A DNA stretch of 64,000 nucleotides from Paragordius varius (Eukaryota > Nematomorpha): contig OZ176054.1 of the NCBI GenBank assembly GCA_964247055.1, positions 3,720,001 to 3,784,000 on the forward strand. The letters are read 5' to 3'. Numbering within the stretch: position 1 is the stretch's first letter; each line of letters begins with the position of its first letter. Both the position numbers and the translations under genes were made by a program. This document shows, piece after piece, positions 43,270 to 56,035 of this stretch. The notes under the pieces are model-generated. The model did not search any database, had not been told where the DNA came from, and saw nothing but the letters and a program-made list of their open reading frames with translations.

Positions 43270-44690
43270 GAAATTTGGGGCAAAGTTAGCACCTGTTTAT
43301 CCGTGATATAAAAAGTAAAAAACTTAAATTTATTGAAAAAATGCGAAAATCTAAACTTCCATTTTTATTAGTTACATCGCAATAATGGTTAAATCATTAT
43401 TTAATTATGAAATTCATGATTTTTAAAGTATATGATTACATTTTGGGGTGGCGTTGTACCCGAGAGTAACTGTGTTTAAGTTGTTTTGGTCATAATTTAA
43501 TTATCTGTTATATGCAAATATATACTTTGTTTGTATATCATAATTTTCTGTGTTACATGCAAATTTGAAATACATACTTTGGTTGTATATCATAATTTTC
43601 TGCGTTATTTGAATTGTATTATTTTTATATTTTTTGGGTACCATGTAAATATTATATCCTTTGTTACTTGAAATTTTATTGTTATAATGCAAATTACGTA
43701 CAACTAAAATTAGTATTTATAAACCCTAAAAAAACCGAATAATTCATTTCACATTTCTTATATTATCTCCTCATCTTTACAAGTTAACATTATCAAACAT
43801 TGATCCCATAAAAAAAGCTTTTTTTTACAGTTTCCACTAGATCCAAAACTGGAATAGCTCCAACCCGATCCATACAAACTGATTTATAAAATTTAAAAAT
43901 GCTGCTAAAGTGTATGAAGCTTTTGAAAAGTTAGTTATTTATATTTTTTACCATAACTCTCCAAATCAGGTGGTAAAAATATCCCGATGAAATATATATT
44001 CTGATAGATAAATTGCATTCTCAGTGCTATATAATAAATTTTTTGCACTTTTGTGGTTATTGCTCGATCTCGTAAAATCGCAAAATTAGCGCAAATTATG
44101 TATGATAAAAAATTTTTTGGTAAAAGCTTAATGCTTTATTCCGAAAGATATTATAAGATATATGATATATATTTAAAAATTGAATTTTTGAAAAAATCTT
44201 AGTTTTGACATGTGTGTTTCGAAAGTACCAAATTTTTCACCCTTCTAAAATGAATTAGTTCTTTTGAAATAAACGCAAAAAGGCCGAGATTTTGCCTTAC
44301 TTATATTATTTGCACTTCAAGGGTATCCTTGAACACTTCAAGTTGATCCTTTAAATTTTTTGTTTTTTTAACTTTTTAATAAAATCGTTCATCTATTTTA
44401 TCATTTTTAACCTATTTTCTATTATTTTTAATTATATTAAATCAATATCAACTTTTAATCATTCACAAACCGTATATCTTTATTAATTTCTACAAAATTA
44501 TTTTAGATATTAATAAGATCTTAACACGTATTTAAAAAATATATAAGTTTTTTGGGTTGTTTTTACTAATTTTTCATTGAAATTTTAAAGTTAATAAATT
44601 TGCTAAATTTAAAAAAATTAGTTTGAAACAAACTTACAATTTTCTATTTGAGCTTAAAATTTAAGATTATAAACTCTGGTTTATTTTAGT
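43270..44690. other. Intergenic stretch with family I relic
   Basis: The sequence at about 43960-44350 (TATCCCGATGAA, TTTTTTGCACTTTTGTGG) resembles the family I element at 61972-62760. Also present is GCACTTCAAGGGTATCC near 44318, similar to the family K end at 52352. No gene seen. Confidence 0.45.
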
Positions 44691-44696
44691 ATTCTA

Positions 44697-45470
44697 CCAC
44701 CGATTTAATTTGGGGTCTTGGTGACCCCAGGCCTATCAAAATTTTGAAAAATATGGAATAAGTTAATTATTGCAAAAGTTTGCACTATAACATTGATGCA
44801 CCGAAATTTAAATAAAAAATTAACCAAAAACTTAATATTTATTTAGATAAATCTGAAGGTTAAAATTTAGCCATGACATGTATGTATTAGTTAATATAAT
44901 AATAATGTAAAATAAACCAATTTTCTTGTTAATAATAATGTTAATATTTAGATAAACACATTTATTTCAATCCTTCGATTTGAATTGGGGTAACTACTGA
45001 CACCTGTATAAAATTAAATATTTCATAAAAGAAAAAATCGAAACCATGCCGAAATTGCACCTATATAACATTGATGACGAAATAAAAAAGATTCATCCAA
45101 AAAAACTTGAGATTTAATGAATAAATCAGAAGGTAAAAATTTGCCAACATGACATATATGCAGCCTAATATAAAAATATTTTCAAATAAACCTCCTTTTC
45201 TTTTTATATCAATGAAATGATTTTAATAAACAATTAACTTTTAGAATAAAAAACACGATATTTTGCAAAAATGTAATAAATGGCGTCGAAATAGTTTGGT
45301 GTGGAACTTTTTTCAAAACTAAATTTTAAATAGATATTTTGGCTTATTCAAATAACTTTTATTAAGATAAAAGCGTATATATTGGAACCGTATCTTTACA
45401 GTACTTTATAATATCAATTTAAATATGGTCTGTGATTTAGTTACCCCAATTTACTTTGCAGTCTTCAAAA
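44697..45470 (+). mobile_element. Two degenerate family A MITE copies in tandem
   Basis: Family A consensus blocks (CCCCAGGCCT, AAACCATGCCGAAATT, AAATGGCGTCGAA, AGTTTGGTGTGGAACTTTTT) occur in order, with the 5' half present twice (from about 44697 and about 44940). Both copies are more diverged than those at 48700 and 54390. Confidence 0.65.
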
Positions 45471-45479
45471 TTTATTTTT

Positions 45480-46150
45480 TAGCGAAATTCTGTTGAGGCG
45501 TACTTCAAACTATTAAGGCATACATTTCCACCATCTCAGAATTTTGATTAAAATATTCGTTGATCTTAAAAAATATGTTAAATATGTTTTTTACAAATAT
45601 TTACCGTTTAAAAGAAGAAACCACTTAATTAAAATTCTGAAATTTTCAACTAATTGAATTATATAGAAAAAAAGTTTATATAATATTTAAGTGTTGTTAA
45701 ACCGTTTCTACAATGCTTTCAAATATCATAATCGCCTCAACACAACTTTGCTATGAATCCTTTTAAGCAAAATATGCATTTTTCTGGAATATTTTTTATA
45801 TTTCAAATTTAGCATATATCTAAAATTTCGCCCTTTTGCTTTTAATTTTTACGAACTAGCCCACGGGTCCAAATAATTAAGACTTTCGGAGCTCATATCT
45901 AATTATTAAAATTTTATAAAATATTGTTTTGCTTTTTATTTTAGTGATATTATTTGGAATGAAGCATTTATCTTCTGCCAAAAAAAATTATTTAACAAAA
46001 TTGAAAATTTTGCCATTTTCTGTATGGAGCAGTTACCACAAAAGTGCAAATAACTCTTTTACATCAGTGATAAGCCCAAAAAAATGCACCATGATAATAC
46101 TGAAAATTTCCTATTAGATTTTATTAAGATAATTTTTTGTAGGAGACTAT
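45480..46150. repeat. Family I repeat fragment
   Basis: GAGGCGTACTTCAAACTATT, then GGAGCAGTTACCACAAAAGTG, recur in the 47935-49914 element and (inverted) at 61972-62760. The frame at 45929-46117 belongs to the repeat. Confidence 0.55.
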
Positions 46151-46620
46151 ACAAATTTTTGCTTGTTGTAATAACGATATAAAAAATCCAAAGAAATAAA
46201 GCGTTGAAAAAGTTTGAGATTTTTACATCACATTTTTAAAAAATTAATAGTGAATTATGCGCCTAATAGGCTAAAAAATGCATATTTTTAGATTTGTTCC
46301 AATATCGTATATACTTTTTAAGATACTTGAATTAGCAATTCTTTTGTGTTACAAAACCATCCTTAAATAAGAATGGTTAATATTAAATTTTATTTTCACG
46401 TATAACGATTAAGCGATTTTTTTAAAAGTAACATGTTTGTTATATTTTTTACAATGATTTTTACATGTGACTTCCCTTTATTATATATAGTTTTCTGATA
46501 AAAAAAATCATTTCCGCCGCAAGAAATATTAATAACCTCCATGGATAAAAAAATTATTAATAATATCATGTAATAAGAATAGGGGACGTTTTATTTATTT
46601 TAATATCATCCATATCTATC

Positions 46621-49600
46621 TCATTTTTCGTTATAAATTATGGAATTGATCCATGCTAGATGTTTTCTTACATCAGTAAAAAGCGGTGGGATTCCGATAT
46701 TGTAACCAGTTTCGTCAATTTGATAAGATGTAATACCAAATATTTTCCAGACATTATTGACTTGGCAAGCTAAAGGGCCACCAGAATCTCTCTAAGGTTA
46801 ACAAATACAATTTCAAAGCGCGATTTTATATATTGGAAAAATATAGAAATATGGTCATATTTTTAGAAATTGAAAAAAATTCCGCCATTTATATGTATAT
46901 AATCGAATTATTTTATAAATAACACCCAGAGTTGAAAAAATTTTGTTGCACACTTTTGACTGACAAACGATTTCTAATTATTTGAATAATACATTTAATC
47001 AATAGCCTTAATTACATTTAACTTTGTCTCTTAAATAAAATTGAAAAATGATTTTTTTGGTAAAATAAATTATCTTATTAATGAAATTATATTTAAATTG
47101 TAAATGCAAATAGTTAAACCTTTGACTTTAAGGTGGAAATAAACCATATATAACATTAAGGATTATGAATCTTACAAAGCCAAAGCTTTTCAGGCCATTT
47201 CGATAACCAGCACAAACCATTCCATCCACACTCTCATTATATTTAGCATAAAGCATTTGGCACAATGGGTGGCCCACGATTGGCATACAAACTTCGTGAA
47301 CCGAAGATATTTTTCTAGTAGGCACTAAAATTAATATTTTTTTTGTTCAATAAATCAGATTTTAGATAAGATGATTATGCGCATTAATCACAACCACGCT
47401 TTTTATAGGGCAGTTTGGAGGTTGGCGAGTTAAAGAAATATGATTAATTTTCCATATATTTTCAAGGCATTAAGTATGTTTGGCGCCTTTAACTCTTCAT
47501 TTTATATACCCGTTTGGATTAGAAAAATACTGTATTTCAAGTAAAATCTGAATAGAAAATCTTTTTTACTAAAAAATAGTCTTACTTATCCAAAGATTTA
47601 GATAAACGTAGTCAAATTTATACCTTTCATATATATGGCTTTGTCAAATTTTGGGGTACGTAAAAAGTCAATTAAATTAAAGATAGGATTAATGAGAGGC
47701 TTTAAAAAGGGCAAATATACGAGACCAAACATGATATAAGAGAGGCAAAAAACCAATATCCCAAGCAGCTGATTATTTGGACAAATAAGAATAGGTGTGT
47801 GTTACTAGGAGCCTTAAATAATTAATCTGCTTTTGCTGGAAACAGGATGGATTGCAAAAGCTTCGGTTGAAATTTATGAATTTAAAATATACTAAAATTT
47901 GATTTCAATTTTTGTTAGATGTAAACTTTTAAGGTAATGTGACCAGATAGGCTGTTTTTCGCAGTACAGTGCTGGGTATTCAGAAAAAAACTGCGCCTGT
48001 ACTGTTCCCACTTTTGTACTGCTTTTTGAAATTAAAAAAATTTAATTTTTTATAATTAGATATTGATTACCTTTTATTTATTCAAAAAAATTATTAGAAT
48101 TTAATATACCTATGTAAAATAACCCCATAATTTGTAAAGAAATGGTTCATTTTTAGGTAAAAAACTAAGATTGGCCTGTTTTTAATTGGTTAATATTTTA
48201 TTTTCTGCTCGAAATATACGTAGAATTGGGATTTAAATTTGCAGCCTTTCGCTCTAGGCCAAACTATCTGTAAGCAGGGCTTCCGCAAAAAGAGATGCGT
48301 CAAAATTTAATACGAACATTAAATTATGATATTTCATAAATGTTTGATCTTTAGAAAGTTCATTTTTTGTTATGATCAAAGGGAAAATTATATAAAAAAT
48401 TGTATTCACGTATATTATTTAAAACTTATTATATATAGCATATGCTTTCGAAATAACCTGTTTTCGTATTAAATCATTAAGAGTTTTATGTTTTCTTTAC
48501 TCTATTAGGTGGGGGTATGATATTATTATTTTTTTTTCCTATAATTTTTTAGTTCTCTTATTTTTTGCATAAACAAATTTAGTTATTTTGTTGAAGCGTA
48601 CTTCAAACTATTTTGAAGCATGATGGAAACGGTATAACGCTTTGAGATATAATAAAACCCTTTTTCTAAAATGATTTGAACATTATTGAGAATTTTAATT
48701 TAACACTTCGATTCAAATTGGGGTATCTAAATACCCGAGACTAAATTGTTAGGATTTTAAAAAAACTATTAAATGAAACGGTCCCAATTAAAATTTTTGC
48801 TTCTATCCTAATAAAAATTATACAAATATGCCAAAATATCTAAATAAAATTTTGTTTTGAAAAAAAGTTCCATGTCAAACTACTTCGACGCTATTTTTAT
48901 TTACAAAATTTTTGCAAAATATCGTCTTTATTTAATTTTCAAGGTAGAATTTAAGCTATTTTTTTAATTAAATTACATCTATCATTGATAGAAATAGAAA
49001 AAGGGGTGTATTTATATTATTTTTCAATTTTACCACTGCACACATGTCACGTCGACCAAATTTTTACCTTTCGGTTTTAGCTTAAAATAAGTAATATCAA
49101 GTATTTTAAAATAAAAATTTTTATATATTTCCGTTTATTATATTAAATAAGTCCAAAATTTTGCCATGGTTTCGATTCCTTCCATATTTTTCAAAGAATT
49201 TAATTTTAAACAGGCCTGGGGTATTCTACGCTTATTTGATTCGAAGGACTAAAATGAATGTGTTGTATCCAAGTGTTAAAGGTTTGTTTGCTTGCAAATT
49301 TTGGCGAATTTATGTAAAAAATAACACATTAATTCTGAGGAAAAACGTATAGCATTATCGAATATATATATATATATAAACTGTTATAACATGTCAAACG
49401 CATCAACAAAATTTTGTTAAAATTTTTGAAAGTATGCATTTATTTAAAAAAATATTTAAGAGATATCAAAATTTAGCATATATTTTGCACAATGTCGGAA
49501 TTTTTGTGTTTTCTTTAAGACAAGAATCCATTAAAGCCAAAATATTTGGGACTTTCAGAGCCCACATCTAACAATTTAAAATTTATACATATATTATTTT

Positions 49601-52600
49601 GCTTTTTATATGCAGTTTATAATATATTTTATTGATATTTTTTGAAATAAAGCATTTAGTATTTGGAAAAATTGCACACCTTTTGCAATTTTATACGGAG
49701 CACTTACCACAAAAGTGTAAATAACTTTCTTTAATAACTCGTAAAGGTTAAAACCTAAAGCGTTATGATAATCCTGATATTTATCTATCAGAATATATAT
49801 TTTTCATCAGGATATTTTTTGTGAAAACTGTGTATTCACACCGATGGTGTAAAAACAGGGAATATTGTTTTAATTTTGTACTGCGTCAAAGTTTAGAAAT
49901 ATCTGGTCACATTATTTTAAGGCTCACCAAATTAGCTGCTATTTACTTAATTTAAATATTTGCCTAAATAATATAATCTTTGATGGTCATCTGTGAATTT
50001 TGAGTCAATATTTATAGTTAACAAGCAAAATTATTTCGTGACTTAGACTAGTTAGTTAGTTTAATAATATCCAGTGCTATTTAACAAATTAAAGTCTTCA
50101 TCTTACTGTTAACATATGTAGCATAAGCAGATTTAAAACGTAAACATATGATATTCATTGGGTGTTGTTACTTTACGGATCTATTAATATAAATTCCATC
50201 AGTTCGAAAAAAGCCAAAACTCTAATTCAGCAGTTTGGCTAAGTTTTTTCATCTCAGTAGCGTTTACACACAATTTTTCATTCTGTTAGTCCAACTTTCT
50301 TAACCATTCGAGTTTTGAAACGAACAATGAGCCCCCAAAACTTGTTACACTACATATTATAAATTTACCATTATTGAACGTAGTGAATCCGAATCCAGTT
50401 GTATAACAATCTTGTGAGTCCTGGAGAATATCCTTTTCATTAGGTAAGCAAATTGTGCCAGTTACTTTAGTTTCAGGTATATTTAACTCAAGTTCTATAA
50501 GGGCAATATCATTCATGGGTACATGATCATAAGTGTAATTGTATACAAAGCCGGGATGCTGACATATCCGTTTAACATTAATCGGAATTACATGTAGCGG
50601 ATCTGTGTGGCCGACAAATACGGTAACATCTTTTTCGGAACTAATAATTTTATGTAAGACATTATTTAAAAAAATATATTATGTTGGGTTTTTTTGTCCA
50701 TCCAAATTAATACAGGGTTTTTATTAGAAAGTTTATGATAATAGTTTTAAATCTGATAGAATCTGGATAGGCAGTTTTTCGCAATATTATTACCATAGTT
50801 AGCAATGGGTGAAAGCGAAACCTAATGTGGTGTTGGACAGGTTAGTCAGGACTTTCCCAGCATATGTTAGGTTAGAGAAAGTATAACCTTTCTTAATATC
50901 AAAATTAACATCCCATTATCATTGGGGAGTTGAGTATTTTAAAGTGTTTTCGAATTTGCCACACCTTAAAAACCCATTAGATTAGAATATAATAAGTTGA
51001 ATATACCTTATATTTTTTGCAACACTCATGAAATGAAAAATATTACGTGCGTATTTCAAAATTGTTTCTTTTTTATTATAATATAAAATATAAGAAAAAT
51101 TATTACCCATTCTTTACACAATGAGCGGCGGTTAGGACAAACTTTGGATGAAAGATAGTACCACCACAATCACTATTGATGATTACCTATATTTATTGAA
51201 AAAAATATTCCCATTTAATTTTGCACATAAAACCCAATTTAAAGTATTATCTTTCAAACGAAACGACTCTTTAATTTACTTATTTAATACAATAAAAACT
51301 TTATGAAACCAAATTTGCATCATGGAAGGATTGTTTATATAACAAACCCTAAACAAAATTAATGTTTTCCTCAAATGTTTTGTTCCCCTTTTGGTTATAT
51401 TTATAATTATATCTGACCTTAAATGGAGTGTCAAAAACTTACATTAATGTAATTTTTTATGTTTGTTCTACAGTACCTCACAGGGGCGTACCGAGGGGGG
51501 GTGCATCATGCCCCGGGCGCCGTTATTTAGGGGCGCCTAAATGATTTTTTTAAAATAAATTTTAATTAAAATAATAAGAACTTTCAATGAGATTTTTCAG
51601 CAATTTAGGTAATAATCCCTATTCACCTAATTAGTACCATTGAATAAATTTAGTATCATATAAATATATATATTTAATAGATTTAAAATTTATATGCTGT
51701 GGTGTTTAGGTTACAACGTTTGTATTTTTTTACTAAATTGTTTTATTGGCTTTAAAAAAAGGGGGGGGGGGGGGCGCCATAAAAGTTTTATTATGACCCG
51801 GGCGCCGCAAATGCTCGGTACGCCAGTACCTCATATATCAGAAAGCTTTAGAATACATCATATTATAGCATAGTATAAGATATACATTACTGACAAGTTG
51901 CTTTTGATAGCAATCCAATAACATTATTGAATGCACATATAACTGGTTTGACCCTAACATGTGCTTGATCAAAAATATTAAAATTTGGGGAGTACATAAA
52001 CGAATAATGTGTCATTAAACTGAAAATTTTAAGACACATTTATTTAATTTAGGTAAAATAAAATTTAACTACTCTTACATTAATTCTGCATTAGTTTGAT
52101 ATTTTTTATGATTGTTTAAAATAACAATAGATAGCACCCAACTTTTTTGAAATCAATCGATTTTGTGTATCTTACTAAAAATATAGAGTGAAATAAATAT
52201 TTAACCTGCCAAGGCCAAGTACCTAACCTTGATTTTCGACCTTGAACTATCCACTGACCTTCCTGGGTACAATTTGGTACGCTTATTCTATTCCAGGATA
52301 TACCACATAACTCTACAATCATTTTGTCAAACATATTATTATTCGCTATTCGCACTTCAAGTGTGTCTATGCATATTTCATGTTGGTTCTTGAAAACCTT
52401 CAAGTTGGTCGTTCAACCTTTTTATTTGTATTAATCAAATCGTGTATCTTTTCTCTTTATTCAGCCTAACTTTAAGATAAATATCAACTTTTTATCATCA
52501 GAAACCGAATATCTTAATTAATTTTTTATAATTTAATATGATTGTGAATTTAACAGGTAAACCATTTTTAAAGTTAATAATATTGTTGATTAAAAAATGA

Positions 52601-53565
52601 TTGTAAATCAAAAAATTTTGAATAAAAATATTGATTTTAGGATGAATATATTATAAAAAATATTCAAGGCAAAAAATAATAAAATAAATAAAAACATGCA
52701 AAAATTATGAATAAAGATTTAAGGATAAACTCGAAGTGTTTAAGGACACTCTTAAAATGTTCAACGACCACTTTTTCAAAGACACGCTTTAAGTGCAAAT
52801 GGTGTATCTTATTAAAATTAACCATCCGTTCATATTTTACAAGACTGAATATTTTCATAATATCTATTGAAATAAATATGTTTCATTCTCCTCAAAAAGG
52901 TGCAGCTATGCTAAAAAAGGGTCTCCAACATAAATGGCATCGCGGGCAGAATTTTTAACTCAAAGAACCCTGAGGGCCACATTCGAATTATATATGGGCA
53001 CTAAATTATAAGTTATTAGGCTTTAAACATACGAATGTAATATGCAAACACAAAATTTTTTCTAGTTTAAAAAATATCAATTTACTTTTGAATATATTTT
53101 GGCAAATTACAGATTTTTGATTTTCTTGCGGGCGAGTGTGGAACATCTCTGGTATAAATCGTTTAAGCTTTTTTTATTTACGTTTCCAAATTTTAAAATC
53201 ACATTTTTTAAATAAATAAGTGTAAACGCAAAGGGTTAAAAATATTTCTCATATGCTATATCTCAAAGTCTTATATTATTGTAGCTATTTAAAGTTTCCT
53301 GTAAACAATTAAAAAAATGCTCTTTATGTTAATTATAAACTAATTTGGTGGACAGTCTTTGAAAATCTTTCATAAAAAAAATAATTTTTTAAATATTAAT
53401 ACAATTATACTAGGGGTATTAGTATACAAAACAAAAATTATATTTTTATATGATCCTTTAACATAAATAAAAAAATATTAAATGATAAATACCATAACCA
53501 GGGAGCAAAATAATTAAAATTGGGATTGTAATTGCGACCAGCATTAAAATATGAATGGACAACAT
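46621..53565 (-). CDS. Secreted trypsin-like serine protease (S1 family), six exons
   Basis: Exons: 53565-53499, 52366-52206, 51186-51107, 50640-50369, 47324-47176, 46791-46621; phases agree and give 299 residues. Exon 1 encodes a hydrophobic leader (residues 1-22) and is the least certain exon. The catalytic domain starts WIVQG (61-65), with TWPWQ at 72-76. The triad is LTAAHC (His98), NDIALIEL (Asp147) and RDSGGPL (Ser246). Disulphide partners C83-C99, C183-type/PLAC and PLC/VCAGY are kept. C43 or C55 in the propeptide could pair with GTIC in the activation-tether manner. Oddities: the loop before the serine reads LKSFGFRDSGG, so positions equivalent to chymotrypsin 189, 191 and 193 are Ser, Gly and Arg, and the Cys191-Cys220 pair is absent. 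There is no Arg/Lys immediately before Ile-Val. It may be an active protease with altered specificity or an inactive homologue. Confidence 0.85.
47935..49914. mobile_element. hAT-like element, family C, 1980 bp, with nested repeats
   Basis: Starts TAATGTGACCAGATA and ends ATATCTGGTCACATTA. It is flanked by a perfect 8-bp duplication TTTTAAGG (47927-47934 and 49915-49922). It contains family I sequence and a nested family A MITE at 48700-49279. It lies in the 3044-nt protease intron 50368-47325. No transposase seen. Confidence 0.9.
48700..49279 (-). mobile_element. TTAA-flanked MITE, family A, nested inside family C element
   Basis: Inverse orientation of the 54390 copy and the same 580-bp size. 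Borders are TTAACACTTCGATTC and TATCCAAGTGTTAA. Its insertion splits a family I repeat, so the order of insertion can be read. Confidence 0.88.
51481..51825. mobile_element. hAT-like MITE, family E, copy 2, in protease intron
   Basis: Starts CAGGGGCGTACCGAGG and ends CTCGGTACGCCA. It is flanked by a perfect 8-bp duplication GTACCTCA (51473-51480 and 51826-51833). It is the inverse of the copy at 8300-8674, including the GCGCCCGGGGCATGATGCA block. A long G run lies near the right end. Confidence 0.88.
52352..52796. mobile_element. Inverted-repeat element, family K, abutting a protease exon
   Basis: The left end GCACTTCAAGTGTGTCT and the inverse of the right end GCACTTAAAGCGTGTCT match well, and an inner TGGTCGTT(C/G)AAC also pairs. 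No target duplication was found. The proposed acceptor of protease exon 2 (at 52366) lies 15 nt inside the left end. Confidence 0.6.
52908..53153. repeat. Degenerate family G hAT-like relic in protease intron 1
   Basis: AAGGGTCTCCAACATAAATGG on the left and GCGGGCGAGTGTGGAACATC on the right resemble the ends of the intact copies at 55746 and 61556. No clear target duplication. Confidence 0.5.
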
Positions 53566-54389
53566 TTTTAACAAAAAATATAATGAAAAAATATCAATAG
53601 CCCATTATAGTACTAGAATTGCAAATATTTGTACTAAAAAGATAATATCAAACTATTATTAAATTTTTAGTTGTCTTACCTCGAAATACATGATTTTTTA
53701 CTTTCGAGAGTCGGTTTATAGATACAATATATTCAAGGTTTTAACTGTTCAAACATCCTATTTTCATTTATTGATTTATCTATCATATAAAATATACTCG
53801 TTTCTTAAATATCGTAAACTTATTTTTAGTTTTGTATCTATCTAGATGTCCCCTGTCTTGTGTCATTAGGAAGAGATGAGCACAACTTAATTAATATATT
53901 GTATTTTGTATTCATAAAAATTTAGGCTCTATAAGAATAAAAATAAAGCGGATGTTTCCAAACGAAGTAGGGATTCAATTGTTTTTTTTTCGAGAGATAA
54001 TGATATTGTTATACTCGCGACGCCGAACAAACGCTTGTTTCTTACATCTCATTCGTTAAAGGTATGATTGCTCATTTATATTTGAAATCTTTGCCATTTA
54101 TATGATATTTAAAACACAGAATATGGTTGTGAGATGACCGTGTGGCTGTTACCGCTTATAACAATAGTCAAACTTCACATATTTTATTAAATTTGATCTA
54201 AAATTTTAATAACATAAATTTGAATTGACTTATTATTATAAATAAAAAAATTATATTGTAAGCGGTAAACTTCTTTTTGTTTGGTGTATGTCAACAAATA
54301 TACATTTATGGTAATAATACAAGCACCCTGTTATTTTTTAACCGTTTAAAAATTCAACCTTATACAAAATACATGTTTAAATCGTTGTA
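53566..54389. other. Intergenic stretch upstream of the protease
   Basis: Probable protease promoter side. A small plus-strand ATG with a hydrophobic start near 54134 has no usable donor or continuation. Nothing else supported. Confidence 0.35.
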
Positions 54390-54969
54390 TTAACACTTGG
54401 ATACAACACACTCATTTTAATCCCTCGATTCAAATTGAGGTAGTTGGATACCCCAGGCCTGTTTAAATCAAATACTTTAAAAAGTAGGAAAGGAATCAAA
54501 ACAATGGCAAAATTTTGCACTTATATAACATTAATAAACCCAAATATATAAAAAAATTTATTCAAAAATACTTGATATTACTTATTTTAATCTAAAATCG
54601 AAAGGTAAAAATTTAGTCAACGTGACATGTGTCCAATGGTAAAATTGAAAAATAATACAAAATAAACCGCTTTTTCTATTTTAATCAATGTTAGATGTAA
54701 TTTAACTATTAGTTTTAATTTTACTCTTAAAATTATATGAAGACGATATTTTGCAAAAATTTTGCAAAATAAAAATGGCGTCCAAGTAGTTTGAAATAAA
54801 ACTTTTTTTCAAAACAAAATTTTATTTAGATATTTTAGCTTATTTATATATTTTATTAGGATAGAAGCAAAAATTCAAATTAAAACCGTTTCCTTCAGTA
54901 GTTTTTTAAAATTTTAACTTTAATTTAGTCTGGGGTATTTAGATACCCCAAATTGAATCGAAGTGTTAA
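54390..54969 (+). mobile_element. TTAA-flanked MITE, family A, best copy
   Basis: 580 bp including TTAA at both borders, starting TTAACACTTGGATACAAC and ending TGAATCGAAGTGTTAA. Subterminal blocks CGATTCAAATTGAGGTAG and the inverse of CCCCAAATTGAATCG extend the inverted symmetry. No coding capacity. Confidence 0.9.
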
Positions 54970-55745
54970 AAATGGTGCAAAGTTACATATTAATTTTATC
55001 CAATATAATTTTATAAATACAAACATGATGTCTATGATATTGAAAAATGCGAAATTGAGGGGTAGGATTTTAGGGTCACTATCAAGGCATTACTTTGCCT
55101 TATAACACATTGAAACTCTGGGTTTGATGATTAGATTTCATATTTAATATGCTACGTTTATGAATTAGTATGATAATGAATAAAGAGTTATTTAAACATC
55201 ATTTGTGAAAACTTTTGTTTTTACTAGGTCACACATGAGATCTTAAGCACTTATGCCATGGTTAATCTCTAACAATTTGCTTTTAATAAATGTTTTAAAA
55301 TATTATAGGATCCTTTAAATATCTTTATTTATCATATCAAAAATTATTTGGTTTAAAATTACCATATATTAAAAATTTAAATTTTATTTTGAGATGTGTA
55401 TAGAATGCTGCGACTTCCTAATGAGCGTTGCTAATCCACCAATTTTAAAAGCATTACATAATACAGAGCTAATTCCTCACATTGCTGTGTGATTGGATTT
55501 GCGAAATTTCACACCCGAGACACAAACCTATACGGTCAGATTTCAATCGCGAACAAGTGTTTATCGTAATATCTCAATATAAAATTGCAACAAATATAAA
55601 GTATTACACTGTGCGAGCAAAATAGAGAATTGGTTAAGTATTGAATTCGCAACGGCAACTAGGTAATTAGGATAAAAGTTATATTTATCCTGCATTTAGT
55701 TAACAACAAACAACATCTTTGTACATCAAACAAATTGATCTAAAG
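54970..55745. other. Intergenic stretch between MITEs
   Basis: The part 55390-55680 is less AT-rich and looks non-repetitive, but I found no exon or RNA gene in it on either strand. Confidence 0.35.
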
Positions 55746-56027
55746 AAGGAGTGGCCAACACGTGGCCCTCCAAAATATTTATGCAGCCCGCGAGAAATCT
55801 AAATGCAAATTTATCGAGTTCTACTTAAAATTAATTTTTTTAGCTAATTTTCTGAATAAGTCTTTCCGAATTCTGGCAATGAGCTATCAAAAATTGTAAA
55901 ATAATCAGTGGTTTTTGCAATAATAAATTAAATGAAATGTTTATTGATGCCCATCTATTTTGCGAATGCGGCCAGTCGTTTTTTGATGCATAAATGCAGT
56001 CCGCGCCATTTCTGTTGTATACCCCTG
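55746..56027. mobile_element. hAT-like MITE, family G, 282 bp
   Basis: Starts AAGGAGTGGCCAACACGTGG and ends TGTATACCCCTG. Flanks ATCTAAAG (55738-55745) and ATCTAAAA (56028-56035) form a near-perfect 8-bp duplication. Inner GC-rich ends contain GCAGCCCGCGAG and GCAGTCCGCGCC. Confidence 0.85.
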
Positions 56028-56035
56028 ATCTAAAA

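Noticed and set aside
50350-50368. Possible 19-nt intron directly after the protease Asp exon
   Set aside because: GTAAAT...TGTAG would fit a tiny intron, but the next in-phase codons give an immediate stop. Splicing to 47324 instead matches both phase and family sequence.
54133-54190. Short plus-strand signal-peptide-like frame starting MTVWLLPL
   Set aside because: No donor or downstream exon on the plus strand; likely chance.
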